Positions 40,425 to 49,556 of a stretch of DNA of 64,000 nucleotides are shown piece by piece. Within the stretch, counting starts at the first letter, position 1. The number at the start of each line of letters is the position of its first letter. The notes beneath the pieces are model-generated. The model was not told the DNA's origin. It saw only the letters and a program-made list of their open reading frames with translations, and did no database searches. The translations under genes and the position numbers were made by a program. The DNA comes from CAVZZG01 sp963779685 (lineage in GTDB: Bacteria; Actinomycetota; Thermoleophilia; Gaiellales; F1-60-MAGs149), in contig CAVZZG010000001.1 of NCBI GenBank assembly GCA_963779685.1, positions 496,001-560,000 of the forward strand. The letters are read 5' to 3'.

Positions 40425-43400
40425 ATGCGCAGCCTGCTCGGTGTCCCGGTAGGCACTCTGGCAGCAGCGCTCGCCATCCTCCTGATCGTGCTGCTGGCGG
40501 CGATCGCCGTCATGGCGCTGCGAAACCGCGTCTTCTTCCGCCTCGGCGTCCGCAACGTCGGGCGCCGGCCGGGCCGCACGGCGCTGATCGTGGCCGGGTC
40601 GATGCTCGGCACGGCCATCATCGCCGCCGCACTCGCGACCGGCGACACCATGAGCCAGACGATCCGCTCTGCGGCCACCGCGGCGCTCGGGCCCACCGAC
40701 GAGGTGATCGCGGCCACGGGCGCCGACACGACGGTCATGTTCGACCCGAATCGCGCTGCGTCGACTCGCTACTTCCCCGCGGCGGAGGTCGACGCGATCG
40801 CTGCCGCGGCGGCCCGGACGGGTCTCGTCGATGGCGTCACGCCCGTCATCGTCGAGCCGGTGGCGCTCCAGGATCGGCGCACCCGCCAGAACGAGCCGCG
40901 CGTGACGCTCTTCGCGAGCGACCCGGCGAGGCTCCGCGCCTTCGGCTCGATCCTGGGCGACGGCCGCGCGTGGTCGCTGTCGGACCTTGCCGAGGGCGAG
41001 GTGTTCCTGAACGCCAAAGCCGCGGACGAGCTCGGCGCCGGCGTGGGTGACACGGTCCGGATCCTCGCCGGCGGGTCGACCGCCGACGCCAGGGTCAAGG
41101 CGATCGTGCGCTACGACGGCGGCGGGACGGCCGACTCCGGGCTGCTCATGCCGCTCGCCCCGGCCCAGCGGCTGCTCGGCAAGCAGGGCCTGGTGCAGGC
41201 GGTCTTCGTCTCGAACAGCGGTGGCCCGGGCGCGACCGACGCCGTCATCCGCGCGCTCCGGCCGGCGCTCGCCACCCGCGGGCTGGCGGCGGATGACACC
41301 AAGCAGGAGCTGCTGCGGGACGCCGACAAGCAGGGCGCGATGTTCATGTCGATGTTCACGACGTTCGGGTCGTTCTCGATCGCCGCCGGCATCCTGCTCG
41401 TGTTCCTGATCTTCGTCATGCTCGCCGCCGAGCGCCGTGGGGAGCTCGGCATCGCCCGGGCGATCGGGACTCGCCGGCGGCACCTCGTGCAGATGTTCCT
41501 CTACGAGGGCATCGCCTACGACGTGCTGGCAGCCGCGGTGGGAGCCCTGCTCGGCATCGCGATCGCCTTCGTCATGGTGCTGGGGATCGCCAGCGCGTTC
41601 GCGACCTCGGGCATCACCATGCGCTTCGCCGTCAGCCCCGAGAGCGTCGTCATCGCCTACGCGATCGGCGTGCTGCTGACGCTCGCCGTCGTGACCTTCT
41701 CCGCCTGGCGCGTGAGCCGCATGAACATCGTCAGCGCCATCCGCGACCTCCCGGAGCCCGCCGGTCGCAAGGGCCCGCGCTACGTGTGGGTGATCGGCGT
41801 CGTCGCCGTCGCCCTCGGCGTGAGCCTCATCGTCTCGGGCTACCGGTCGCAGGCAGCGATGCCGCTCGGGTTCGGCGTCCTGCTGGTCGTGCTCGGCCTC
41901 GTTCCGATCAGCCGGGCGCTCGGGGCGCGCGACCGGATCGTCTACACGACCGCGGGCCTGACCCTCGTGGCGTGGTTCGTGCTGCCGGTCAACACGTGGC
42001 TGTTCGGCACGGCCAAGCTGGACTTCTCGATCTTCATCCTCTCCGGGCTGGCCATCGTGGTCGGCGCCAGCTGGACGATCGTGTACAACGCCGACGTGCT
42101 GCTCGGCGCGCTGTCGGCCACTGCCGGCCGGAACCGGCGGCTGGCGCCGGTGCTGCGGGTCGCGACCGCCTACCCGCTGCGCAGTCTCTTCCGCACCGGC
42201 GTCACCCTGGCGATGTTCACGCTGGTGGTCTTCACGCTGGTGACCGGCGCCATCACCACCGGCTCGTTCGTGCACGGCGTCGACGACATCGGACTCTTCG
42301 GCGGCGGTTTCGACATCCGGTCGACGACGTCGCCCGCGGCACCCGTGTCCGACATGACGGCGGCCCTGCGCAGCGCGAGGGGACTGGACGCGGCCGACTT
42401 CCGGCTCGTCTCCGACCAGTCGCAGCTGCCGGTGGCGGCGGCACAGGTGGGTGTCGGGGCGCGCCCGGAGACGTATCTCGTGCACGGCGTCGATACCACC
42501 TTCCTCGACAACACGACCTACGGCTTCGGGGCCATCGCGCGCGGGTACGGCTCGGCTGCAGCAGTCTGGCGCGCACTTCGCGACCACCCGGGTCTGGCGG
42601 TGGTCGACCCGCTGATCGTCCAGCACAAGACGAACTTCAACTTCGGCGCGCTCTCCAGCTTCCGGATCCGCGGCTTCTACGTCGAGGATCGGACGTTCGA
42701 CCCGGTGCAGGTGGACGTCGCCGACCCGCAGACCGGCGGCCACGTGCGCCTGACCGTGATCGGTGTCCTGCCCGACACGATCCCGCTCATGATGGCCGGG
42801 CTCTGGACCTCCCAGCGCACGATGACCGCCGCCTTCGGTGACCGCGCCGTGCCGACCGTCCACCTGTTCGCCGTCCGGCCGGGCGTCGACTCGGGGGTCG
42901 CCGCGCGACGGCTCGAGTCGGCCTTCTTCGCCAACGGCATGCAGGCCGACTCGCTGCGCCAACTGCTGGCCGACGCCGTCTCCGCCAGCCTCACGTTCGA
43001 CCGGCTGATCGAGGGGTTCATGGGGCTCGGGTTGATCGTCGGGGTGGCGGCGCTCGGGGTGATCAGCGCCCGCGCGGTGGTCGAGCGCCGGCAGCAGATC
43101 GGCGTGCTGCGGTCGATCGGGTTCCGCAGCCGGATGGTGCAGATGACGTTCCTGCTCGAGGCGTCGTTCATCGCCCTGACATCGATCGTGGTCGGCACCG
43201 CGCTCGGCCTGGCGGTCGCCTGGAACGTGATCGACGGTACCCGGCGCCAGCCGAGCTGGTCGAGCCTGACGCTCGAGGTGCCGTGGGCCGTGCTGGCCGG
43301 GATCTTCATCCTGGTCTACGCGGTCGCGATGCTGACGACCCTCGTGCCGGCCCGGCGGGCATCGCGCATCTACCCGGCCGAGGCGCTGCGGTATCAGTAG
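40425..43400 (+). CDS. ABC transporter permease with two FtsX/MacB domains
   Basis: A 991-residue permease. N-terminal helix (residues ~10-28), RNVGRRPGRTALIVAGSMLG, periplasmic MacB-type domain, first FtsX block with the ELGIARAIGTRRRHLVQMFL coupling helix, a middle multi-helix region, second extracellular domain, and second FtsX block with QIGVLRSIGFRSRMVQMTFL ending VPARRASRIYPAEALRYQ. This is the 10-helix form of the superfamily. Works with the ATPase at 39349; extracytoplasmic domains suggest extrusion of a lipid-like or peptide substrate. Confidence 0.9.
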   Translation: MRSLLGVPVGTLAAALAILLIVLLAAIAVMALRNRVFFRLGVRNVGRRPGRTALIVAGSMLGTAIIAAALATGDTMSQTIRSAATAALGPTDEVIAATGADTTVMFDPNRAASTRYFPAAEVDAIAAAAARTGLVDGVTPVIVEPVALQDRRTRQNEPRVTLFASDPARLRAFGSILGDGRAWSLSDLAEGEVFLNAKAADELGAGVGDTVRILAGGSTADARVKAIVRYDGGGTADSGLLMPLAPAQRLLGKQGLVQAVFVSNSGGPGATDAVIRALRPALATRGLAADDTKQELLRDADKQGAMFMSMFTTFGSFSIAAGILLVFLIFVMLAAERRGELGIARAIGTRRRHLVQMFLYEGIAYDVLAAAVGALLGIAIAFVMVLGIASAFATSGITMRFAVSPESVVIAYAIGVLLTLAVVTFSAWRVSRMNIVSAIRDLPEPAGRKGPRYVWVIGVVAVALGVSLIVSGYRSQAAMPLGFGVLLVVLGLVPISRALGARDRIVYTTAGLTLVAWFVLPVNTWLFGTAKLDFSIFILSGLAIVVGASWTIVYNADVLLGALSATAGRNRRLAPVLRVATAYPLRSLFRTGVTLAMFTLVVFTLVTGAITTGSFVHGVDDIGLFGGGFDIRSTTSPAAPVSDMTAALRSARGLDAADFRLVSDQSQLPVAAAQVGVGARPETYLVHGVDTTFLDNTTYGFGAIARGYGSAAAVWRALRDHPGLAVVDPLIVQHKTNFNFGALSSFRIRGFYVEDRTFDPVQVDVADPQTGGHVRLTVIGVLPDTIPLMMAGLWTSQRTMTAAFGDRAVPTVHLFAVRPGVDSGVAARRLESAFFANGMQADSLRQLLADAVSASLTFDRLIEGFMGLGLIVGVAALGVISARAVVERRQQIGVLRSIGFRSRMVQMTFLLEASFIALTSIVVGTALGLAVAWNVIDGTRRQPSWSSLTLEVPWAVLAGIFILVYAVAMLTTLVPARRASRIYPAEALRYQ

Positions 43401-44332
43401 TTGGGCGCAGCGGCATCGGCCGGCAACCGCACGGCCGCCGTGACGATGCCGCCGCTCCAGGTCGTGCTGCGACCGACGTGGACCTCGCTGCCCGCGGCTG
43501 CATGCGCGACCACCAGGACGGCCAGCGCCACCGGCCGGCCGCCGAGGCGGATGCTGCTCGCGGCCACCCGCACCTCGCCGACGTGCGTGCCGTCGACGGC
43601 GAGCGCCGCGCCGGGAAGTGGCGCCATGCCCTCGTGCTCGATCGCGACGAATGCGACCTCGGCCGCCGGATACGCGGCGAAGTCGCCGAAGCCCGCGGCG
43701 GAGGCCGGTAACGGGTTGCGGAAGTCGCGCTCGAGGCAGGGCTCGGCGTCCTCGATGCGCGCCGTCTCCAGGGCCACCGACCCGACCGGTACCGCGCCGG
43801 CGCCGAGCAGCGCCTGCCAGTGGCCGCGGGCGGTGCTGACCGGGCAGTAGAGGGCGTAGCGGTCGGCGCCCGTGCGGCACAGGACCGCGTCCGGGTCCCC
43901 GGTCAGACCGCGGATCGCGGTGCCCGGCGGACCGGCGGCGGGCATTCCGGCCGCCTCCAGCACTGCGCCGGCGGCCGGCCCGCGCAGCCGCATCCGGGCC
44001 ACCTCGTCCTCCGGCGGCACCGTCTGGGGCAGCGCATCGGCCGCGAGCCTGTTGGAGACGTCGAGCAGCACGGCCCGGTCAGGCGTCGTCACCACCGTCG
44101 CGGCGCCCACGACGTTGCCGTCGGGCCGGAGGACCACGGCCGCCAGGCAGGTCGCCACGCCCTGTCCGGGTCGGACGTACAGCCCGGCCGACGCGGCCAC
44201 GAGGTCGTCGGCCAGGCGAATCGCCCGCGGCTGCACACGGTCGATCGCGCATCCGTCGCGGATCGCCCGGTACTCCGCGAGGGCATCGCCGTAGGCCGCG
44301 GGAATGGAGACGATCGGCGGCGGCGCCTGCAC
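43394..44332 (-). CDS. GcvT-like folate-binding protein (aminomethyltransferase/YgfZ family)
   Basis: A 312-residue protein with a GcvT-type N-terminal domain (YRAIRDGCAIDRVQPRAIRL, MRLRGPAAGAVLEAAGM) and a short C-terminal barrel (ALAVDGTHVGEVRVAASSIR). Sequence is divergent at the catalytic Asp region, so it may be a folate-dependent repair factor or demethylase partner. GTG start with TACCAT 6 nt upstream on this strand. Its stop overlaps the permease 3' end. Confidence 0.7.
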   Translation of the reverse strand: MQAPPPIVSIPAAYGDALAEYRAIRDGCAIDRVQPRAIRLADDLVAASAGLYVRPGQGVATCLAAVVLRPDGNVVGAATVVTTPDRAVLLDVSNRLAADALPQTVPPEDEVARMRLRGPAAGAVLEAAGMPAAGPPGTAIRGLTGDPDAVLCRTGADRYALYCPVSTARGHWQALLGAGAVPVGSVALETARIEDAEPCLERDFRNPLPASAAGFGDFAAYPAAEVAFVAIEHEGMAPLPGAALAVDGTHVGEVRVAASSIRLGGRPVALAVLVVAHAAAGSEVHVGRSTTWSGGIVTAAVRLPADAAAPNY

Positions 44333-44338
44333 AGCGAG

Positions 44339-44371
44339 ATGGTACGGGCGCCGGGCCGGGCCGGGTACGCT
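44339..44371. promoter_or_regulatory. Divergent leaderless promoters (GcvT-like / carboxypeptidase)
   Basis: Minus strand TACCAT (44344-44339) ends 6 nt before the GcvT-like GTG; plus strand TACGCT (44366-44371) ends 7 nt before the carboxypeptidase GTG at 44379. Confidence 0.5.
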
Positions 44372-44378
44372 CCGGCGC

Positions 44379-45869
44379 GTGGATGCCTGGCTGACGTTCG
44401 AGCGGCGGATGCGCGAGATCGACGACCTCTCGATGGTGATGGGCCTGCTCGGGTGGGACGAGCAGACGTTCTGCCCGCCCAGGGGCCGGGAGGCTCGCGG
44501 CGCGCACCGCGCGACGCTTGCCGCGCTGCTGCACGAGCGCGAGGTCGACCCGGCCTACGGCGAGGCGATCGACGCGCTGGCCGCCGACGGAGCGGGTCTC
44601 ACCGATGCGCAACGCGCCATGGTGCGCGTCGTCAAGCGGGAGCGCGACCGGGCGGTGCGCGTGCCCGCCGAGCTCGTCACCGCCATCGCCCGCCAGGACT
44701 CGGTCAGCAACGAGGCCTGGGAGCGCGCTCGGTCGGCGAGCGACTTCGCCCTGTTCCGGCCCGAGCTGGAGCGGACGCTGGAGCTGAAGCGCGAGTTCGC
44801 CGACTGCCTGGCCGACGGCGGCGATCGCTACGACGCGCTGCTCGACGACTTCGAGCCGGGCATGACCACCGCCCAGCTCGACCCGCTGCTGGCCGGCCTG
44901 AAGGCCGAGCTGGTGCCGTTCGTCGCCGAGGTGCTGTCGCGGCCCGCGCCCGACCGGTCGTTCCTCGGGGGCCCCTACGATCACGACAGCCAGCGGCGGC
45001 TGACCGAGCGTGTCCTGGCCGACTTCGGCTTCGACTTCCAGGCGGGCCGCCAGGACCCCTCGACCCATCCTTTCTGCAGTTCGTTCGGACCCGGTGACGT
45101 GCGGATGACGACCCGCTATCAGGACTCGCTGGAGCCCGGCGCGTTGCTGTCGTCCATGCACGAGTGCGGCCACGGCCTCTACGAGCAGGGCATGCCCGTC
45201 GAGCACGCCGGCACGGCCATCGCGCATGCTCCGTCGCTCGGCCTGCACGAGTCGCAGTCGCGCTTCTGGGAGAACGTGATCGGCCGGTCGCGGCCGTTCT
45301 GGGAGCGCTACCTGCCGGTCGCGTGCGAGTACTTCCCGCAGCAACTGGCGGGCGTGGGTCTCGACGACTTCGTCCGGGGCGTGAACGTGGTCGCCGCGAC
45401 GCCGATCCGCGTCGATGCCGACGAGGTCACGTACAACCTCCACGTCCTGGTCCGCTACGAGCTCGAGCGGTTGCTGCTGGACGGCGACCTGGCCGTCGCC
45501 GACCTGCCCGAGGCGTGGAACGAGCGCTACCTCGGCTACCTCGGCTTCCGCCCGGCCAACGACGCGGTCGGCGTGCTGCAGGACATCCACTGGTCGATCG
45601 GCTACATCGGCTACTTCCCGACCTACACCCTCGGCAACCTCTACGCCGCGGCCATCAGCGAGCGACTCCGCGAGGATCTCCCGGTCGACGACCTCGTGCG
45701 CGCCGGCGACTTCGCGCCGATCCTCGGCTGGCTGCGCGAGCGCATCCATCGCACGGGCAGCGTCCTGCCCGGCGAGGAGCTCATGCAACAGGTCACCGGC
45801 GCCCCTCTCGGGCACGCCGCCTACATGCGCCAGATCCGCGCCAAGTACGGCGAGCTGTACGGCCTGTAG
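44379..45869 (+). CDS. M32 carboxypeptidase (thermostable carboxypeptidase Taq-type)
   Basis: Zinc metallocarboxypeptidase, 496 aa, the normal M32 length. The metal motif is MHECGHGLYEQG with the third ligand in GLHESQSRFWEN; other M32 blocks are STHPFCSSFGPGDVRMTTRY and GYIGYFPTYTLGNLYAA. It trims C-terminal residues from peptides in the cytoplasm. GTG start with TACGCT 7 nt upstream, no ribosome site. Confidence 0.92.
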   Translation: MDAWLTFERRMREIDDLSMVMGLLGWDEQTFCPPRGREARGAHRATLAALLHEREVDPAYGEAIDALAADGAGLTDAQRAMVRVVKRERDRAVRVPAELVTAIARQDSVSNEAWERARSASDFALFRPELERTLELKREFADCLADGGDRYDALLDDFEPGMTTAQLDPLLAGLKAELVPFVAEVLSRPAPDRSFLGGPYDHDSQRRLTERVLADFGFDFQAGRQDPSTHPFCSSFGPGDVRMTTRYQDSLEPGALLSSMHECGHGLYEQGMPVEHAGTAIAHAPSLGLHESQSRFWENVIGRSRPFWERYLPVACEYFPQQLAGVGLDDFVRGVNVVAATPIRVDADEVTYNLHVLVRYELERLLLDGDLAVADLPEAWNERYLGYLGFRPANDAVGVLQDIHWSIGYIGYFPTYTLGNLYAAAISERLREDLPVDDLVRAGDFAPILGWLRERIHRTGSVLPGEELMQQVTGAPLGHAAYMRQIRAKYGELYGL

Positions 45870-45870
45870 C

Positions 45871-45906
45871 TGTCGAAATACTGGCGTATGTGCCAGTATT
45901 TCGACA
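45871..45906. promoter_or_regulatory. Operator palindrome, perfect 15-bp arms, ending on the regulator start codon
   Basis: TGTCGAAATACTGGC (45871-45885) and its exact reverse complement (45892-45906) flank GTATGT. The last base is the A of the XRE regulator ATG. CAGTAT inside the right arm, 6 nt before the ATG, is a plausible leaderless -10, so a repressor bound here would cover promoter and start codon. Confidence 0.75.
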
Positions 45907-46931
45907 TGGCACGGATTGATGGATCGGCGGTGCGCGATGCGAGGGAGCGCGTCGGCCTGACGCAGGCGGAGCTGGCGGAGAGATCCGGGGTTTCGCGCCA
46001 GGTCGTGATAACCGTCGAGACCGGCCGCCATGCGCCCTCGGTCGACGCCGCGCTGCGCATCGCACGAACCCTCGGCGCATCGGTGGAGGAGTTGTTCGCT
46101 GGGCCCGTCGAGCAGGTGGTCGCCGTCATCGGTCACGTGACCGAGGGCGACCCCGTGGTCGCAGGCCGGGTCGGCACGCACACGGTGGTGCACCGCCTGG
46201 ACGAACGCGAGGCCGCCGGCGGTGCCTGGCTGGTGCCGGACGGGATCATCGACGAGGGCCTCCGGCTCTTCCCGGGCGGCGGCGCCCGTGGGCTCGTCGT
46301 CGTCGGTTGCGATCCTGCGCTGGGCGTCGCCGCGTCCCTGGTGGGCGGCCTCGGCGAGCGGCGCCTGGTCGCCGTCTCCGGCTCGACCGGGGCCGCGATC
46401 GAGGCGCTCGCGGCAGGGCGCTGTCACGGCGTCCTCGTCCACGGCCCGGAGGGAGCGCTGCCCATGGCGCCGCGCCCGGTTCGTCGGTGGCATCTCGCCC
46501 AGTGGCAGGTGGGCGTCGTGGTGCCCGGTCCACGCGGCCGTGTGACGATGGAGGCGGCTCTGTCGGGCCGTCTGGTGCAGCGCGACCCCTCAGCGGCCAG
46601 CCAGCAGGGCCTTGCGCGAGCCGCGGCCCGGCTCGGGATGCCGTTGCCGGATCCGGCGTGGGTCGCGTCCGGCCACCTCGACGCGGCCCGGTCGGCCGCT
46701 CTTCTGGGCGCGGCGGCGGTGACCTTCGAGCCGGCGGCGGCCACGTTCCGGCTCGCGTTTCTCCCGCTCGAAACCCACGTCGTCGAGCTCTGGATCGCGG
46801 AGGAGTACGTGGCGCACCCGGGCGTGGTCGCCCTCGTCGACCTGGTGACGTCGGCCGTGTTCCAGCGCCGGCTGGCGGCGATCGGTGGTTACGACCTGAC
46901 GGGATGCGGATCAACCAGGGAGGCGGTATGA
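45906..46931 (+). CDS. XRE-family regulator fused to a periplasmic-binding-protein-like domain (molybdate)
   Basis: A 341-residue protein: XRE helix-turn-helix at residues ~7-62 (ARERVGLTQAELAERSGVSR, VVITVETGRHAPS), then a type-II binding-protein-like domain (residues ~130-330) with LPLETHVVELWIAEEYVAHP. Such fusions accompany modABC and sense molybdate or molybdenum cofactor. Its 3' end overlaps modA. The palindrome over its start codon is the obvious autoregulatory operator. Confidence 0.82.
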   Translation: MARIDGSAVRDARERVGLTQAELAERSGVSRQVVITVETGRHAPSVDAALRIARTLGASVEELFAGPVEQVVAVIGHVTEGDPVVAGRVGTHTVVHRLDEREAAGGAWLVPDGIIDEGLRLFPGGGARGLVVVGCDPALGVAASLVGGLGERRLVAVSGSTGAAIEALAAGRCHGVLVHGPEGALPMAPRPVRRWHLAQWQVGVVVPGPRGRVTMEAALSGRLVQRDPSAASQQGLARAAARLGMPLPDPAWVASGHLDAARSAALLGAAAVTFEPAAATFRLAFLPLETHVVELWIAEEYVAHPGVVALVDLVTSAVFQRRLAAIGGYDLTGCGSTREAV

Positions 46932-47715
46932 GATCGTCGGTGGTGGTCGTGGTGGGCGCGCTGTTGCTCGCGGCATGCGGTGGCGGCGGGGCAGCGTGAG
47001 CGGTGGATCGGCTTCGCTGCGCGTGCTCGCCGCCTCCTCGCTGAAGGACGCTTTCCCGAAGGTCGCCGATGCGTTTTCGAAAGCCAACGGCGGCGCCAAG
47101 GTCACGTTCGAGTTCGCCGGCTCGGACGAGCTCGCTACGCAGCTCGAGGAAGGCGCGAAGGCCGACGTCTACGCGGCCGCCAGCCCGAAGTACCCCAAGC
47201 AGCTGGAGACCGACGGCAAGATCGCCAAACCCGTGCCGTTCGCGACCAACACCCTGGTGCTGGCGGTCCCGGCCGGCTCCGCACGGGTGACGGATCTGAA
47301 GTCCCTCGCGACACCCGGGGTGAAACTCGTCGTCGGCGCCGCCGGCGTACCGATCGGCGACTACACCCGCAAGGTACTGGCGAGCCTCGACGCCTCCCAG
47401 GGTGCCGGGTGGTCGGCCGCGGTGCTGAAGAACGTCGTCAGCGAGGAGCAGAGCGTCAAGTCGATCGTGGCGAAGCTCGAGAGCGGCGACGCCGACGCCG
47501 GGTTCGTCTACACGACGGACACGAGGGCGGCGGGACCGGCTCTGTCCGCGATCAGCATTCCCACCGACGCTCAGCCGACCGTCACGTATCCGATCGCGGT
47601 CGTGTCGTCATCGACCGCGAAGGATCTCGCCCAGCAGTGGATCGACTTCGTGCTCGGGTCCGAGGGGCAGAAGATCCTCGCGGACGCGGGCTTCGGGGCG
47701 GCACCGCCGGCGTGA
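46928..47715 (+). CDS. modA: Molybdate-binding lipoprotein ModA (apparent frameshift after the lipobox)
   Basis: The first 23 codons (46928-46999) encode a lipoprotein signal, MRSSVVVVVGALLLAACGG with lipobox LAAC, then reach TGA. The mature protein continues in another frame from about 46996: SASLRVLAASSLKDAFPKVA, FEFAGSDELATQLEEGAKAD and DYTRKVLASLDAS are typical ModA. A single missing base in the G-run around 46982-46991 restores one ORF of about 262 residues. So it is either an indel error or a mutated gene; without the signal the protein could not reach the membrane surface. Confidence 0.85.
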
Positions 47716-48494
47716 GTGCTCGCGCCGCCCGGGTTGGAGCCGAGCTGCTCGTCGCGATCGCGGTCCTGTTCATCGGACTACCGATCGCGGCGGTGTTCCT
47801 GCGCGTCTCGCCGTCGAGCCTCGTCGACGGCTTGCGGTCGCCGATCGCCCAGGATGCGCTGCGCCTCTCCCTGGAGACCACCCTGGTCGCGCTGGCCGTG
47901 ATCGTGGTCGTCGGTACGCCGGTTGCGTATGTCCTCGCCGTCGGCAGGTTTCGCGGCCGCGACCTGATCACGACCCTGCTCGAGATGCCACTGGTGATGC
48001 CGCCTGCCGTCGCGGGCATCGCGCTGTTGTCGGCGTTCGGGGCGAGAGGCACCATCGGCGGGCCGCTCGGCCTGGAGATCCCGTTCACGACCACCGCCGT
48101 GGTGATGGCGCAGGTGTTCGTCGCGAGCCCGTTCTACCTGCGCCAGGCGCAGGCCTCCTTCGCCGCGCTCGATCAGCGGCTCCTCGATGCCGCCCGCGCC
48201 AGCGGTGCCTCGCCGGCGCGTCAGTTCGCACGGATAGCCATCCCGCTCGCGGGCGGCGGCCTCCTCACCGGCGCGGTGCTCGCGTGGGCCCGGGCGCTCG
48301 GCGAGTTCGGCGCGACGCTGATCTTCGCCGGCTCGTTCCCCGGCGTCACCCAGACCGCGCCGCTCGCGATCTACGGTGCCCTCGACTCCGACGTGCACGC
48401 GGCGCTCGCAATCTCCGCCGTCCTCGTGGCGGTGTCGTTCGCGGTGCTTCTTGCCGTGAAGGTCATCGGCAGGCGATGGACGCCGGGCTCGTAG
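47712..48494 (+). CDS. modB: Molybdate ABC transporter permease ModB
   Basis: A 260-residue permease with five or six membrane helices and the EAA-type coupling loop ARASGASPARQFARIAIPLA. PLVMPPAVAGIALLSAFGAR and RALGEFGATLIFAGSFPGVT are ModB/CysT signatures. GTG start overlaps modA by 4 bp (GTGA). Confidence 0.92.
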   Translation: MSARAARVGAELLVAIAVLFIGLPIAAVFLRVSPSSLVDGLRSPIAQDALRLSLETTLVALAVIVVVGTPVAYVLAVGRFRGRDLITTLLEMPLVMPPAVAGIALLSAFGARGTIGGPLGLEIPFTTTAVVMAQVFVASPFYLRQAQASFAALDQRLLDAARASGASPARQFARIAIPLAGGGLLTGAVLAWARALGEFGATLIFAGSFPGVTQTAPLAIYGALDSDVHAALAISAVLVAVSFAVLLAVKVIGRRWTPGS

Positions 48495-49543
48495 CGGCAG
48501 TGACGGTGCCGCTGCGCGAGTTCGCGCTGGCGGCCGAGGTGCGGGTGGACGACGGCGAGACGCTGGCAGTCGCCGGGTTGTCGGGTGCCGGCAAGACGAC
48601 GTTGCTGCGAGCGCTGGCCGGCCTGATCCGGCCGGAGGCGGGCCATATCGGATTGGGCGACGAGGTCTGGTTCGACGCCGCCACCGGCGTGTTCGTGCCC
48701 GTCGAGCGGCGGCCCGTCGGCGTCGTCTTTCAGGACTTCGCGCTGTTCCCGCACCTCGACGCTCGGACCAATGTCGCGTTCCCGCTCGAGGCCGCCGGCG
48801 TCGGTCGCCGCGAGCGGCGTCGCCGGGCCGATGAGCTGCTGGAACGGCTTGGCGTGAGCCAGCTCGCCGAAGTCCGGCCGGGCGATCTCTCGGGCGGGGA
48901 GCGCCAGCGGGTCGCGATCGCTCGCGCGCTCGCGCGCTCGCCGCGCATGCTGCTGCTCGACGAGCCGCTCTCGAGTCTCGACCCGGCCACGCGCGGCCGG
49001 GTCACTGGCGAGCTGGCCGGGTTGCTCCGCCAGTTGGGTCTCGTAACGGTCATGGTCACCCACAGCTACGACGACGCCGCGGCCCTCGCCGACCGCGTCG
49101 CCATCCTGGAACGCGGGCGCATCATCCAGACCGGCACGCCGGGCGAGCTCGTGGCGGCGCCCCTCTCCGGCTTCGTGGCGGACTTCGCCGGACTCAACTA
49201 CCTGGCCGGCACCGCCCGCGCCGGTGATGATGGTCTCACCCACGTCGAGGTGGCCGGCGGCAGTCTCGTCACCACCGACCCTGGCAACGGGCCCGTCGGC
49301 CTCGTCATCCCGCCATGGTCGATCACGCTCGCCGGCGACGGCGGGTCCGCCCGCAACAGCCTCAGCGGCACCATCGTCCGCGTCGTGCGTCTTGGCAACC
49401 GTGTCCGCGTCACCGCGAGCACACCCGCTGACGTCACCGCCGAGGTCACCACCCTCGCCGCCGACGAGCTCGACCTCCGAACCGGTCGCACCATCACCAT
49501 GCGCTTCAAGGCCGCCGAGTGCCGCCTCGTCCCGCGGACGTAG
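48476..49543 (+). CDS. modC: Molybdate ABC transporter ATP-binding protein ModC
   Basis: A 355-residue ATPase: Walker A GLSGAGKTTLL, VVFQDFALFPHLDARTNVAF, signature LSGGERQRVAIARAL, Walker B MLLLDEPLSSLD and MVTHSYDDA; the C-terminal ~110 residues are a TOBE/Mop-like domain (SLSGTIVRVVRLGNRVRVTA). It overlaps modB by 19 bp. Together with ModA/B it feeds the molybdoenzymes of the cell, one of which lies at 1708-3703. Confidence 0.92.
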   Translation: MDAGLVAAVTVPLREFALAAEVRVDDGETLAVAGLSGAGKTTLLRALAGLIRPEAGHIGLGDEVWFDAATGVFVPVERRPVGVVFQDFALFPHLDARTNVAFPLEAAGVGRRERRRRADELLERLGVSQLAEVRPGDLSGGERQRVAIARALARSPRMLLLDEPLSSLDPATRGRVTGELAGLLRQLGLVTVMVTHSYDDAAALADRVAILERGRIIQTGTPGELVAAPLSGFVADFAGLNYLAGTARAGDDGLTHVEVAGGSLVTTDPGNGPVGLVIPPWSITLAGDGGSARNSLSGTIVRVVRLGNRVRVTASTPADVTAEVTTLAADELDLRTGRTITMRFKAAECRLVPRT

Positions 49544-49556
49544 GTCGGGCTCGTGG

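Noticed and set aside
39843..43880. A 1345-codon open frame on the minus strand opposite the ABC genes
   Set aside because: Low-complexity Arg/Asp/Gly/His sequence without domain; it is the antisense shadow of high-GC coding genes with clear families on the plus strand.
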